64,000 nucleotides of DNA from Fulvia fulva (GCF_020509005.1 NC_063021.1:2108001-2172000), one strand, 5' to 3'; shown: positions 33,413 through 44,100, counted from the first letter of the stretch. Notes: a model not told the origin generated them from the letters alone. Numbers and translations: made by a program.

Positions 33413-33651
33413 CATAGCCTTATTAAGTCGTAGTAGGTCCGTATTATCGCTATTCGTATATAAGGCCTTAGGAACGATATCCCTTTAAGCCTATTATATA
33501 TAGATTTAGACAACGCTACTACCGTAGTCGTAGTAACGGCTATTACTACTACTACTTAATATATTAACGAGAACCTATTACGAGAGGGCTAGATAATAGA
33601 TAACTATAGTACCGAAGAGATACGCCGTATACTAGAAGATAGCGAGCTACT
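33413..33651. other. RIP-mutated DNA between copies A and C
   Basis: This is the right flank of A and left flank of C. It is heavily RIP-mutated, so it was probably part of an older repeat, which I cannot name. It ends in CTACT (33647-33651), the duplication of copy C. Confidence 0.5.
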
Positions 33652-33835
33652 TATAAGGGCGCGTATACTATAGGGTCCGAATAAGAGAGTTATTATTCTA
33701 CGAAGCTACGAAAGAGGAGCGCGAGGCGCGGCGAAGTTATAAAGTAAAGCTAAGCCGCGCTAACCCGATATAGAAGGTCCGCGGTTTAGCCGGGCCGACG
33801 TAGCTATAGTAAGGCGTCGCGGGCTACCTATAATA
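33652..33835 (-). repeat. 3' LTR of Gypsy copy C
   Basis: An inverted 184-base LTR, TATAAGGGCGCG to CTATAATA, followed by GTACCCCCCC, the complement of the polypurine tract. Confidence 0.85.
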
Positions 33836-33993
33836 GTACCCCCCCTCCTAAAACACGCCTTAGTCCTCTAAGCGTTATCTATCTTATACGGCCACTTGCC
33901 CGTACTACTCTATAACCGTACGAAAGTCTAATTATCCTCTAATACCTTATTATTGTTTAGTGATGCACCTTCAATATATATATCGACCTTGCT

Positions 33994-35944
33994 AAAACAC
34001 GACACATTCGAAAGCTCTTATTAAGGCTATTCAAACGATATATAAAGCAGGCTACTACCCCTAGGACTAAGGGAGTTCTACCTTATTTAATCTAGATAGC
34101 TTAAAGCTCTCTTCACCCTGTTTCTTCAGCTCCAAACGCCGCGGAGGTGCCTAGCTATATTAGGCAACTCCTAGGTAATAGTAGCCTAGGCTACGGTACT
34201 AACGGCGCCTACGGCCCTATAGGCGAAGCCCCCCTAAGACAACTAGTAGCAACTTATAGAGGACGTAAAAAGTATAGAAACTAACGATTAGCTCCCTTAC
34301 CGGTCTCTATAGGTAATGATTACTTAGCTACGTACGGCGCTTGTACTATCGTATCACCGAGGGTAATAAGAAATAAGGACGACGTCCTAGGCGATTAGTA
34401 AGGCCACCCGGAATTAACACCCCTATAGCTAGGCATCGGTCGCGGCATCGATACTAGGCCCCCGCCGAACGCACGATATAGTTACGATCCGTATTATAGT
34501 AAAGGAAGACTAGGCCGAAGTTACGAAGCTATTAAATAAGGAGCTCGCCTAACGAATTAACTAACTAGGGGTGGTCGTAGTGAACTAATAGTCTAACGGC
34601 ACTCTATAGATCTATACTAGCTCTACTACTACTAGGAGGCACCTAGAGGTATAGCTATAGTAGGCATCTAAGGTTACGGTATTAGCGAAGGTCTTAACGA
34701 AACAATTCACGATCCTAGTCTACGATATACCTAAGGAGTTTGACCTAACTAACGAGGGTCACCTACGCGCTCTCTAAGAGGACAACCCGGTCACTCTTAA
34801 CTCTCTAATCTAGAAGGCGACTTAGCTCTATAGGAAATAGCTAGAAGGCAAGAAGGCCTCGGCGCTAACAGTATAGCTATAAGACGCGAAAGCGGCGGAT
34901 CTAGTAATAGAACAAGGCCTAATCTAGTAATATAGCCTTAAGATAGTAGAAAAGTACTCCTTATCCTTCCGTATCCTCTAATGCTTTAAATACTAACAGT
35001 ATAGACACTAAACCTATACGTATATAAACAAGTAGGCCTACTTAAACTATATAGAAGACTATATGTCTAGGGACTATATATCGACTACGAGACGGTACGC
35101 GAACTGTCCGGGGCACTACCTATCGTATAGTACGGAATGCCTATAGCGGAAACTAGCGAAAAACAAGGTAATTATAAACAGAACCGTCGCCCTAAGATTC
35201 TACGGCGACCGTAAGGCTAGCCTATACCGGAACTAACTAGCGGCGGTCGGGTATAAGCGCCCTAGGGCCGAGAATGATATAAAGGATATATAACCTAGGG
35301 CGTACGGGAGGCCACGTGCTCTACTAGCTACGGCGAGGGAATCTAACTAGGCCCGGCTCCCCTTTTGTATATAGCCGATAGGCGTAGACTAGGACGTATA
35401 GGGTAGTAGGACATAGGACGATATAGAGGAAATAATTGTCGATACTAATAACTAGCCTCGATACGCTTAGTATTATCTAGTATAACGTCAACTATAGTAA
35501 GGATATAGTCTAGAACCATTTCCTATACGAGGCGGACCCGCGCGTCTACTACGTCCTTATAATCTAGGAGCTATAGATTAACCCGTACTATAAGAGACTA
35601 ACGACCTACAAGTTACTAGGCTATACGACATACCTACGAGGCGACGGCAGACTCCGTACGTGCTTCTATATTAGTAAGGACATACTAGAATCCGACTGGG
35701 AGGTAGTGTACTACGTAGACGAAGAAGGCGGGGGCAATATTACCTCCCTCTACGTAGGTAGTACCTAGATATATAACCTATATATATAACCGCTAGCCTC
35801 GAGGTCTAGCCGCGACCTAGGGGTCTATAGACACCTAGACAGTACGCTTAAGAGACAAGGGTGCCACATCGTAGTAGGAGACTTCAACATATACTACCCT
35901 TCCTAGGAAAGCCTTATATAGCCGCACCCTATAGCCGACGAACT
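33994..35944 (+). mobile_element. LINE 5' fragment, RIP-mutated
   Basis: The match to the reverse complement of the LINE at 27579-32516 starts at the shared 5' end AAAACACGACACATTCG and runs through ORF1 and the endonuclease. It breaks off at 35944 after GCCGACGAA, in the middle of ORF2, so the 3' 60% is lost. Bases 33947-33993 between it and copy C are unassigned. Confidence 0.75.
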
Positions 35945-36986
35945 CGAAGAGGAGATCTAGTAGGAAGAACTCGGTTAGTAGGAGGTAGAGATAATTAGAG
36001 ACGCTAATTCTAGGGCTAGTAGAAGCTAGTTAACGGTAGCGTTAGGGGAGACTCTTAGAAGAAGGACGCCTAAGCCTCGAGCTAAGTTAAGGTCCACGCC
36101 CTCGGAATAGCCGGTAGGGCCTATTAATACCCTATTCGTATAGCGTTAACGGCTATAGAATACGAAGACGATAAGGATTAATAACTACGTCCGATAGTAC
36201 GGTACTAGAGATAGGCCCGTTACTTAGGAGGAGGGAGTGACCTATTAGATTGATCAAATCCTTTAGACTACGTTTCTAAACGTTAATACCCGGGACTAGT
36301 TTCGGTATAGTCGCTAGTTTAAGACTGCCTTGTTTAGGAGAGTAGTAAATACCCCTAATCTATAGTCTAAGCTTACTACCGTCCGTAAGTTAGCTAGCTA
36401 AGAAGGGACTCAAGTCCGTACGAGTCATGTCGCTACCTATAAAGACGAGGGAAAAGAGGCTAATAAAGAAGTCTTTCGGGATGATTATTAAGCTCGCTTT
36501 ATAGGTGTGTTCCTAACGATATTATATAGTAAGAATACTGTTCCTACCGCCGAGTTATACGAGAACATTAAAAAGATCGGTCTCTCTAGTATACTACACG
36601 ATTTTGTAATAGTACCTAGCCCTTAGGTAGTTACCGAGCTTAGGACTAGTAAAGGTTAGACTCGAGCCCATATTAACGAGGGATCTAAAGTCAATATTAT
36701 TAGCCCGAGGATAGTATATAAGTTTAACTTGCCTATCGTACCTAGCGCCTACCTATCCTTTCGAGGAGCGGGTAGAAGAGCGAAGTTCAAGGGGGTAATT
36801 TCAAAGCTTAATACTTAGGTGTTTAGTATATACTACTAGATCGATATGTTTGTCTCCGCTAATCTAGATTCGCCTACGATCCTTAGCCGCCCTTAGTATA
36901 GAAAGGTACGACTAATAGGCCGTAACTATAACGATAGATTATAGGAGGGAACAATCGCTAGTAGGAAAGGCGAAAGTATATTATTC

Positions 36987-37170
36987 TGTCACGGGCAGCC
37001 CGCGACCCCTCACTGTAGCTGCGTCGGCCCGGCTGAACCGCGGACCTTCTGCATCGGGTTAGCGCGGCTTGGCTTTGCTTTATAACTTCGCCGCGCCTCG
37101 CGCTCCTCTTTCGTAGCTTCGTAGAACAACAACTATCTCATTCGGACCCTATGGTACGCGCGCCCTTACA
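36987..37170 (+). repeat. 5' LTR of element B
   Basis: TGTCACGGGC to CCCTTACA. It holds a TATA-like TTTATAAC at about 37079-37086. It differs from the 3' LTR by GGCCCGG against GGCCAGG. Confidence 0.95.
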
Positions 37171-37172
37171 GT

Positions 37173-37181
37173 TTGTTCTAC
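37173..37181 (+). promoter_or_regulatory. Candidate primer-binding site, possible self-priming
   Basis: TTGTTCTAC, two bases after the 5' LTR, is the exact complement of GTAGAACAA at 37121-37129 in the LTR, about 40 bases after the TATA-like box, where the transcript could begin. No familiar tRNA match (such as TGGTATCAGAG for initiator Met) is seen. This is the geometry of Tf1/sushi-type self-priming; it is inference. Confidence 0.5.
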
Positions 37182-37306
37182 CTTACTACCCAGATCGCGG
37201 ATCTAGGTAAGGGACGCGTAACAACAGGAACAGACAGAACCGCAGAACTCGAGAACGCGCAGAGCCGCATCAGAACACAGAACACGGTAAGGCGCACAGC
37301 GCGCAG

Positions 37307-39433
37307 ATGCCTAGAGAACGCAACGCGGCGACACCATCAGCAGGTGGTCGCGCGCTCGTAGACAGTCAGGATACAGGCACCGTCACGCCTCCCCCGAACC
37401 CAGACAACATGACTTCACAAACAGCGAACGGCGGCATGCCACCGCCACCTAAGCCTAAGGGCAAAAGCAAGCAGCGCACATCTCTTTTCCCCGACCTCTC
37501 CTCTTTTCCTCAGAGTCAGACACAGGACGACAACCGGCGGGTCACAGTAGACACCGGTGTCGCGCTACAACAAGAGATTGATAAAGCTTACCAGAAGGCC
37601 TTCGAGCGAGAAGAAGGTGGTGAGATTGACTTTACAGAACTGTTCGAGTTCAAGCTCGAAGAGAACCCAGGCGGCGACCCAGACGAGGTGTATCTATCAC
37701 TCGACGAGGCAGAACACATTCTCGCATCCGAATACCAGAATGTCACCCCAGACAACCTCACGACCCTTGCATCCCAACACCCGAAGACCACCCACGACTT
37801 CGTGCTACAAGCAGTCAACACGGCGATTACTAAGGGCAGACAACTCGATGTAATGGAGCGAGCCAACGACCTCCAGAACACCCAGTACACCACGCTGTAC
37901 ACCGAATACGACCGCATCTACAAGATGCTGCGAAGTGAAGAGCTTGTCACACAGAAAATGGCAGCAGATCTCAAGAGCAAGAAGGATTGCGACCCAGCTA
38001 AGTTGCAAGAGCTGGGGAAGAAATACAAGGAAGCCAACAACCTGTGCAAGCAGTTCAGCGAGATCTGCGAGAAGGAGAAGAAGAAGGCACAAGATGCTGA
38101 GGCGAAGAACCAGGCCCTGCAACAAGAAGTCGATGACCTGAAGGCTCGGCTTGAGGCAGGAGACACCACACAGAACGGAGGCAGGGGCCGCTCAGGCCGC
38201 CGACCCTCTCGTTCCCGCCCACGCGAGACCTCACTCGAGCAGCTGTTGCGTAGGTATCGCGAAGCTGCTGGTGGAGGGGGCGGTGGCGGTGGTGGTGATA
38301 ACGATAACGATGGAGACGACGATGACCGTGGCGACAATGGCCGAGGACGTGACAACGACCGTCCGCGACCAGGACCCAACAACAGTCGTGACTCGAGAAT
38401 GCGCAACACCCGCACCCAGACACCACTGGTTGACCTTCCAGAACGTCTCTTCACCATTGACCGCACCCTCACTCGCGGCATGGAGATCGGCAAGGGTGTG
38501 CCCGACCCTAAGCACTTCAAGAACGATGACGACACCAATTTCGACAGCTGGTACAGCAGTGTTCTCCTAAAGCTGACTGTAGCAACCTTCCGCACTGAGG
38601 CAGATGGTCTGCGCTTCGTGTATGGGTGGACACAAGGTGATCCTCAGCGAAGCATCAAGCCGAGGATCCCTGTGCCTGGACAGCAGTCCTTCAACGAGTT
38701 CAAGACTGGAGAAGAGTTGTTAGACTGGATGACACGCCAATATGGCACACGCAATGAGGGAACCAAGGCTATGGTTGACATTGCTACCTGCAAGCAAGAA
38801 CAAGGCGAAACCTTTGTAGCCTTCCATGCCCGCTACTCGAAGTTGCGCGCCTGGATGTCATGGACCGATGAGACCGAGCTCATGCTGTTCCGCAACCGAC
38901 TGAACCGCAAGTACTTCATCAAGACCTTCGGCGACCGCGAAGTCGACCGCCGCCTGGACAGCATGCAAGACGTTATCGAGGAGTGCACCGCACTGGACGA
39001 GAGTTTCTACGAGACAGATCGACTAAACCCGCAGAAGGAGCGCCCCCGGGGCAATGGCAACTCGAACAGCAATGGCGGCCAGAACAACCAGAACAACGGC
39101 AACGCAGTTGCTAGTGCCGCTGCCGGTGTAGCAGGTGCCTTGGTACAGCGCCCACTACAGTACGCTGGTACCAAGAAGAAGGAGGATCTGCCGACACATC
39201 TACAGAACCTGCCTGCGCTCAACCGTGAGCAGCGCGAAGACCTTAAGAAGCAGGGTAAGTGCTACCGCTGCCGTACAGGTTCTCACGTGTCGACCAACCC
39301 TGAATGCCCAATGTATGGGTACGATGGCGACTATCGCCCACCGCGTCCACGCAATACCACGCCGAATCCGAACGCGAACCTCAGTTCCCTAGCCGCCGAT
39401 CCGCGGCAGGGAAATGGCACGACCGCTGCCTAA
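37307..39433 (+). CDS. Gag polyprotein of element B
   Basis: The 708-residue structural protein forms the particle that packages the element's RNA. The start at 37307 (CAGATGCC) is the one lost to ATA in copy A. In order it has a Pro-rich N-terminus, a coiled-coil-like charged region ('KKYKEANNLCKQFSEICEKE', near residues 245-290), an Arg- and Gly-rich linker with nine Gly in a row and an acidic DNDNDGDDDD stretch, a retrotransposon gag domain ('PKHFKNDDDTNFDSWYSSVL' onwards) and a zinc knuckle near residue 660, CYRCRTGSHVSTNPEC. The knuckle spacing is C-x2-C-x4-H-x6-C, two residues longer at the end than the usual CCHC. It overlaps pol by 130 bases, with pol in the -1 frame. Confidence 0.93.
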   Translation: MPRERNAATPSAGGRALVDSQDTGTVTPPPNPDNMTSQTANGGMPPPPKPKGKSKQRTSLFPDLSSFPQSQTQDDNRRVTVDTGVALQQEIDKAYQKAFEREEGGEIDFTELFEFKLEENPGGDPDEVYLSLDEAEHILASEYQNVTPDNLTTLASQHPKTTHDFVLQAVNTAITKGRQLDVMERANDLQNTQYTTLYTEYDRIYKMLRSEELVTQKMAADLKSKKDCDPAKLQELGKKYKEANNLCKQFSEICEKEKKKAQDAEAKNQALQQEVDDLKARLEAGDTTQNGGRGRSGRRPSRSRPRETSLEQLLRRYREAAGGGGGGGGGDNDNDGDDDDRGDNGRGRDNDRPRPGPNNSRDSRMRNTRTQTPLVDLPERLFTIDRTLTRGMEIGKGVPDPKHFKNDDDTNFDSWYSSVLLKLTVATFRTEADGLRFVYGWTQGDPQRSIKPRIPVPGQQSFNEFKTGEELLDWMTRQYGTRNEGTKAMVDIATCKQEQGETFVAFHARYSKLRAWMSWTDETELMLFRNRLNRKYFIKTFGDREVDRRLDSMQDVIEECTALDESFYETDRLNPQKERPRGNGNSNSNGGQNNQNNGNAVASAAAGVAGALVQRPLQYAGTKKKEDLPTHLQNLPALNREQREDLKKQGKCYRCRTGSHVSTNPECPMYGYDGDYRPPRPRNTTPNPNANLSSLAADPRQGNGTTAA

Positions 39434-42400
39434 GCGTGGCAGACAGCGGTCACCCGAACTTCCTAGGACAGAAAGAGCATGAGATTGAGAGACACGGAAC
39501 GCAAGAGACGGTAACAGACTATAGTGAGGAGCTTAAGATATCGGCATGCGCACTGGATAAGCAACAGCCAGCTGTGCACCCTCACATAGTGTTACCCGTA
39601 ATGATACAACAGAGAAAGGCTCGAGGCCTTGTAGATTCTGCTTCCACCTCTCTCTTTCTTGACTGGAAATTCACACGCAAATACACAATACCCCTGATCC
39701 CTTTGACGCAAAGCCGACGACTAACACTGGGAGATGGAACGGCCACTGCGCGGCAGATTACACACGCGGCCCCTGTAGACGTAGTCATAGGCGATCATCA
39801 CGAGCAAATGTTATGCTACGTCACCGACCTCGAATACGACATCGTCTTTGGCCTGCCGTGGCTTACAGCGCACAACCCAAACATCTTCTGGGAGACAGGC
39901 GAGGTGGCATTCAGGTCGGATTACTGCTTTGGTCACTGTCTACAGAATAAGACACCGACAACAGTGCAATCCCTGAACCACCGCGAGAAGAAGAAGCAGG
40001 CACCAGTACTGTACGGACCAGAGCCCTTCACTGGAGATGCAGCGAGCTTCACAGCAGGAGGGGCAGAGCTGAATGTCTCATCATATGACCTGGAAGACAT
40101 AGAAGATGAAGAAGTGGACTGCCAGGGCGTTTCTCAACGCGCGTGGGGGATGTACGCGCACCGGCCTGGGGCTGAGTGCTTCTACATCATGCCGACTAGG
40201 CGTGAGAGCGACGGCGGAGAGCTTAAGCTGAGTGCAATGGCTGCTGATGATCTGGACCAATTCTTGAACAAGCAGTTCAATCACAACCCGAAGGAGAAGT
40301 TGCCGCCAATGTACCACGATATTGCGGACGCTTTCTCAGCTAAGGATCATGAAGGACTCCCACCTCACCGACTAGGCGTAGATCATGAGATTCACATTAA
40401 GCCTGATGGTCCACAAGAGCCACCATACCGCAAGCCCTACGGCCTAGCTGAGAAGGAGAACGAGGCAGTTAAGAAATGGCTAGACGAGCAAACATCTGAA
40501 GGGAAGGTGCGGAAAGCAGGGCAAAAGACGAACCAGTCTCCTGCACCAGTGCTAGTGGTACGTAAGCCTGGAGGTGGGCTGCGTGTTTGCATCGACTACA
40601 GAGGATTGAATGCGATCACTATCAAGAACCGGTATCCGATTCCCTTGATACAAGAGACGCTCAACCGCATGCACGGCAAGAAGTACTTCACAAAGCTGGA
40701 CATTGTAGCAGCCTTCAACAAGTTACGGATAGCTGAAGGGCACGAGTGGTTGACAGCGTTTGCGACACGATACGGCATCTACGAGTGTCTAGTGTTGCCA
40801 TTCGGCTTGTGCAACGGACCAGCATCGTTCCAATCATACATCAACAAGGTCTTGCAAGAACACCTAGACGACTTTGTGTCGGCCTACCTGGATGACGTAC
40901 TTATCTTCAGTGACACCTTGGAGGAGCACATTGAACACGTGCGGAAGGTTCTCACCAAGCTACGCGATGCAGGCCTTACAGTGGACATCGACAAAAGCGA
41001 ATTCCACCAACAGAAGGTGAAGTATCTTGGGCTAATCATAACCCCTGACGGCATCGAGATGGACCCCGAGAAACTCGAATGTATTCAGACATGGGAAGCT
41101 CCTGAGAACCTGAAGGATGTCCAGGCCTTCCTTGGATTTGCCAACTTCTACAGGCGATTCATCGAAGCATTTTCGCGCATAGCTGCTCCTCTCACAAACC
41201 TGACCAAGTCGGACGGACCAAGCAATCACAAGAACAGAAGGATTCAATGGTCACTAGATTGCCAACGAGCCTTTGACAATTTGAAAGCTGCGTTCAGCAA
41301 AGCCGGCATGCTCGCACATTACGTGCCAGGCAGGGAAACAGTAATAGAGACAGATTCTTCAGATTTTGTGAACGCCGGCGTGCTTTCGCAGTATGACGAG
41401 AATGGTGTGCTACATCCTGTGGCCTTCTACTCGAAGAAGTTGAGTCCACAGGAGTGCAATTATGAAATCTATGATAAGGAACTGTTAGCCATCATCAAGG
41501 CTTTTGAGGAATGGAGACCCGAGCTCGCCTGCGAGGCAGATGATGAGGACTCACAGCCAGTCAAGATTTACACCGACCACAAGAACCTGGAATACTTCAT
41601 GACGACAAAGCAGCTAAATCGGCGACAAGCGCGTTGGGCTGAGTTCTTGTCACAGTTCAACTTCAAGATAATATACCGTCCAGGACTTCAAGGTACAAAG
41701 CCAGACAGCCTGACGAGACGCAGCCAGGACCTTCCGCAGGGGGTGGACGACCCTCGGAACCAGCATCAGCATCAGACATTGCTGCCTCCTAAGCGATTCC
41801 TTAAGATCGCCTCACTACAGGCAACAGTAGAAGATGCGCCGGAAGAAGAGGAACCAGTACCGCTAAACCCTGAAGCTGAAGAGTTTATGCCTACAGAACG
41901 AGATGCGCCTACTGAACAACCGGCGACGCGTGAAAGTCAGCGGGAAGCCGAACTCGAGTATCGAATGTCGACGGCGTACGTAACCGATAACGAGCTCAAG
42001 ACCGCGATTAAGGACCTGCAGAAAGACCGCACTCCTACACTGCTACAGAGAGCGAAGATTCACCCAGCACACTGCAAAGTGGATGGCGACCTGCTATATG
42101 TTCGAAACCAATACGACGGCTGGAGCTTATGGGTACCAAATGACCAAGCTTTACAGACCAGGATAATCAAGATAAACCATGACGCTCCAGCAGCAGGCCA
42201 TCCAGGACGAGCTCGCACTTATGAACTCGTAGCACGTGAATTCTACTGGCCTGGATTAGCGAGATCCGTGCGCAGATACACCGCGAATTGCCGCACCTGC
42301 CGTACAACAAAATCTCTGCACTCCCAGCCACTAGGATTACTACAGCCACTTCCTGTTCCAGATCGGCCTTGGAAACACATTGCAGTCGACTTCGTTGTCG

Positions 42401-44100
42401 GACTCCCAGACAGCACTCTTGACGGCATGGTCTACAACAACATTATGACCGTCACTGACAGGCTCACTAAGGAAGTCGAGCTGATCCCTATTGGCGCAAT
42501 GACAGCACAGAATGCGGCAAGGCTTTTCCTCAAACATGTGTTCTGTCGGCGCGGGTTTCCTGACACCATTACATCAGACCGTGGCAAGCAGTGGGTTGCT
42601 ACCTTCTGGAAGAAACTCTGCAAGATGCTCCGCACAAATCGCAAGCTGAGTTCTTCGTATCACCCAGAAACTGATGGACAGTCAGAACGCACTAACCAGG
42701 CGATGGAACAGTATCTCCGCATGTTCACTAACGAGGCACAGGATGACTGGGCAGAATGGCTGTGCCTTGCTCAGTTCGCGATCAACAATCACCTGTCTGA
42801 GACTACTGGTGTGTCGCCGTTCTACGCCACCTTAGGATACAACCCTGAGTTCATAGAGCGAGTTGACCTGAACGCTGGAAAGGAGGGAGGACTGACCACT
42901 CTCCAGCGACTGGATGCGCGATCAGCAGAAACCTTTGTGCGTCGAATTTGCGAGCTTCACAAACACCTTCAAGAGAATATGCGAATGTCACAAGCTCTCC
43001 AAGCAGAGGCAGCAAACCGCCACCGAAGCATTCCTCCAGACTACAAGGTGGGTGATTGGGTGTATCTTAGCACCAAGAACATCCGCACGACTCGACCATC
43101 TAAGAAGCTGGACAGGAGATATGCCGGCCCTTACCAGATCACGGAAGTTATGCCGGCCAGACTCTCTTATCGACTGAAACTATCAGACGCTCTAGTAGGA
43201 CTTGATAACTGCTTCCACACCTCACTACTACAACGAGCCGACCACCCCGATTTCCCACCACTTGAAGGGCAGCATCTGGCGCCGCCACCACCGATAACTA
43301 TCGAACCTGACACCACCGAGGCTGATGCAGCAGCCGATGTAGTGGCAGCACCCACGCACATGTACGAGGTGGAAAAGATCCTTGACATGTACACCCGTAA
43401 GCGGGCAGGCAAGATGAAGAAGGGGCACAAGCGCAAAGTAGATACATGGTACAAGGTGAAATGGGCTGGATATCAGAACGAGGAGGATGGTGAGACCTGG
43501 CAACCTGCAGAGGACATGCTTGAACACGCAGCCGCCGCTGTTGCAGACTTTCACCATAACCGGCCGGAGTTGTCTACGCCTGTAGGCTTCGCAGCTCCAT
43601 CTGACTGGTCCCTACCAGCCACTGAGATACTCGGGCTCAACTCGATCAGGGTCATTCCGAAAGACACCGTCACGAATGAGTCGCCTCGAGCCTTGCCTCT
43701 AATAGAATCTGCTCCGCACATATTCGATACTCGAGTGGAGCCTACAGAGCCTGCAATGATACCCAACTTTGGTCATAAGGATCATACGCGAGTGCGAGCC
43801 GAAGACAGACTTAGATCTGGGGCAAGCCAGCTAACTAGGCAACATGTTTCTCGAAGGAAGCCGGTCGAGGATGGTCTTAATAGAGCGAATGCGATGTTAT
43901 CGGATGACGACAGGGCACTAGAGGATGATTCGGCGTTCGCGCGATTATGGAGCTCGACAGGCAAGTGGCTTCACAAGGTGAACAACGCTCAGAGGACTGA
44001 GGCGTGTTTTGGGAGGGGGGGTACTGTCACGGGCAGCCCGCGACCCCTCACTGTAGCTGCGTCGGCCAGGCTGAACCGCGGACCTTCTGCATCGGGTTAG
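39304..44100 (+). CDS. Pol polyprotein of element B (PR-RT-RH-IN-chromodomain)
   Basis: The open frame is 1,598 codons; the real product starts by frameshift near 39415, not at the ATG. Numbering from 39304, it has a protease with VDSAS at Asp111, where the family norm is D-S/T-G; a reverse transcriptase with FTKLDIVAAF and YLDD (Asp530-531); RNase H ([22 protein letters not shown]); an integrase zinc-binding HHCC; the catalytic triad Asp1029, Asp1092, Glu1128 with exact D-35-E spacing; a GPY-like module (YAGPYQITEVM); and a chromodomain from about residue 1353 ('MYEVEKILDMYTRKRAG', 'TWYKVKWAGYQNEEDGETW'). Chromodomains direct integration to marked chromatin. The frame runs 76 bases into the 3' LTR before stopping. 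Confidence 0.95.
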   Translation: MPNVWVRWRLSPTASTQYHAESEREPQFPSRRSAAGKWHDRCLSVADSGHPNFLGQKEHEIERHGTQETVTDYSEELKISACALDKQQPAVHPHIVLPVMIQQRKARGLVDSASTSLFLDWKFTRKYTIPLIPLTQSRRLTLGDGTATARQITHAAPVDVVIGDHHEQMLCYVTDLEYDIVFGLPWLTAHNPNIFWETGEVAFRSDYCFGHCLQNKTPTTVQSLNHREKKKQAPVLYGPEPFTGDAASFTAGGAELNVSSYDLEDIEDEEVDCQGVSQRAWGMYAHRPGAECFYIMPTRRESDGGELKLSAMAADDLDQFLNKQFNHNPKEKLPPMYHDIADAFSAKDHEGLPPHRLGVDHEIHIKPDGPQEPPYRKPYGLAEKENEAVKKWLDEQTSEGKVRKAGQKTNQSPAPVLVVRKPGGGLRVCIDYRGLNAITIKNRYPIPLIQETLNRMHGKKYFTKLDIVAAFNKLRIAEGHEWLTAFATRYGIYECLVLPFGLCNGPASFQSYINKVLQEHLDDFVSAYLDDVLIFSDTLEEHIEHVRKVLTKLRDAGLTVDIDKSEFHQQKVKYLGLIITPDGIEMDPEKLECIQTWEAPENLKDVQAFLGFANFYRRFIEAFSRIAAPLTNLTKSDGPSNHKNRRIQWSLDCQRAFDNLKAAFSKAGMLAHYVPGRETVIETDSSDFVNAGVLSQYDENGVLHPVAFYSKKLSPQECNYEIYDKELLAIIKAFEEWRPELACEADDEDSQPVKIYTDHKNLEYFMTTKQLNRRQARWAEFLSQFNFKIIYRPGLQGTKPDSLTRRSQDLPQGVDDPRNQHQHQTLLPPKRFLKIASLQATVEDAPEEEEPVPLNPEAEEFMPTERDAPTEQPATRESQREAELEYRMSTAYVTDNELKTAIKDLQKDRTPTLLQRAKIHPAHCKVDGDLLYVRNQYDGWSLWVPNDQALQTRIIKINHDAPAAGHPGRARTYELVAREFYWPGLARSVRRYTANCRTCRTTKSLHSQPLGLLQPLPVPDRPWKHIAVDFVVGLPDSTLDGMVYNNIMTVTDRLTKEVELIPIGAMTAQNAARLFLKHVFCRRGFPDTITSDRGKQWVATFWKKLCKMLRTNRKLSSSYHPETDGQSERTNQAMEQYLRMFTNEAQDDWAEWLCLAQFAINNHLSETTGVSPFYATLGYNPEFIERVDLNAGKEGGLTTLQRLDARSAETFVRRICELHKHLQENMRMSQALQAEAANRHRSIPPDYKVGDWVYLSTKNIRTTRPSKKLDRRYAGPYQITEVMPARLSYRLKLSDALVGLDNCFHTSLLQRADHPDFPPLEGQHLAPPPPITIEPDTTEADAAADVVAAPTHMYEVEKILDMYTRKRAGKMKKGHKRKVDTWYKVKWAGYQNEEDGETWQPAEDMLEHAAAAVADFHHNRPELSTPVGFAAPSDWSLPATEILGLNSIRVIPKDTVTNESPRALPLIESAPHIFDTRVEPTEPAMIPNFGHKDHTRVRAEDRLRSGASQLTRQHVSRRKPVEDGLNRANAMLSDDDRALEDDSAFARLWSSTGKWLHKVNNAQRTEACFGRGGTVTGSPRPLTVAASARLNRGPSASG
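39409..39451 (+). promoter_or_regulatory. -1 ribosomal frameshift signal (slippery site and hairpin)
   Basis: G GGA AAT (39409-39415) is a canonical X-XXY-YYZ heptamer in the gag frame. After a 5-base spacer, GACCGCTG (39421-39428) pairs perfectly with CAGCGGTC (39444-39451) across a 15-base loop that contains the gag stop TAA (39431-39433). A -1 slip yields GGG AAA TGG CAC, leading straight into pol. Confidence 0.85.
44009..44024 (+). other. Polypurine tract of element B
   Basis: TTGGGAGGGGGGGTAC directly precedes the 3' LTR; this is where plus-strand DNA synthesis starts in LTR retrotransposons. The same run, inverted, marks copy C near 33836. Confidence 0.8.

Noticed and set aside
37173..37361. 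Small open frame at the start of element B, ahead of gag
   Set aside because: It overlaps the candidate primer site and leader and is destroyed in copy A; it reads as leader sequence, not a gene.
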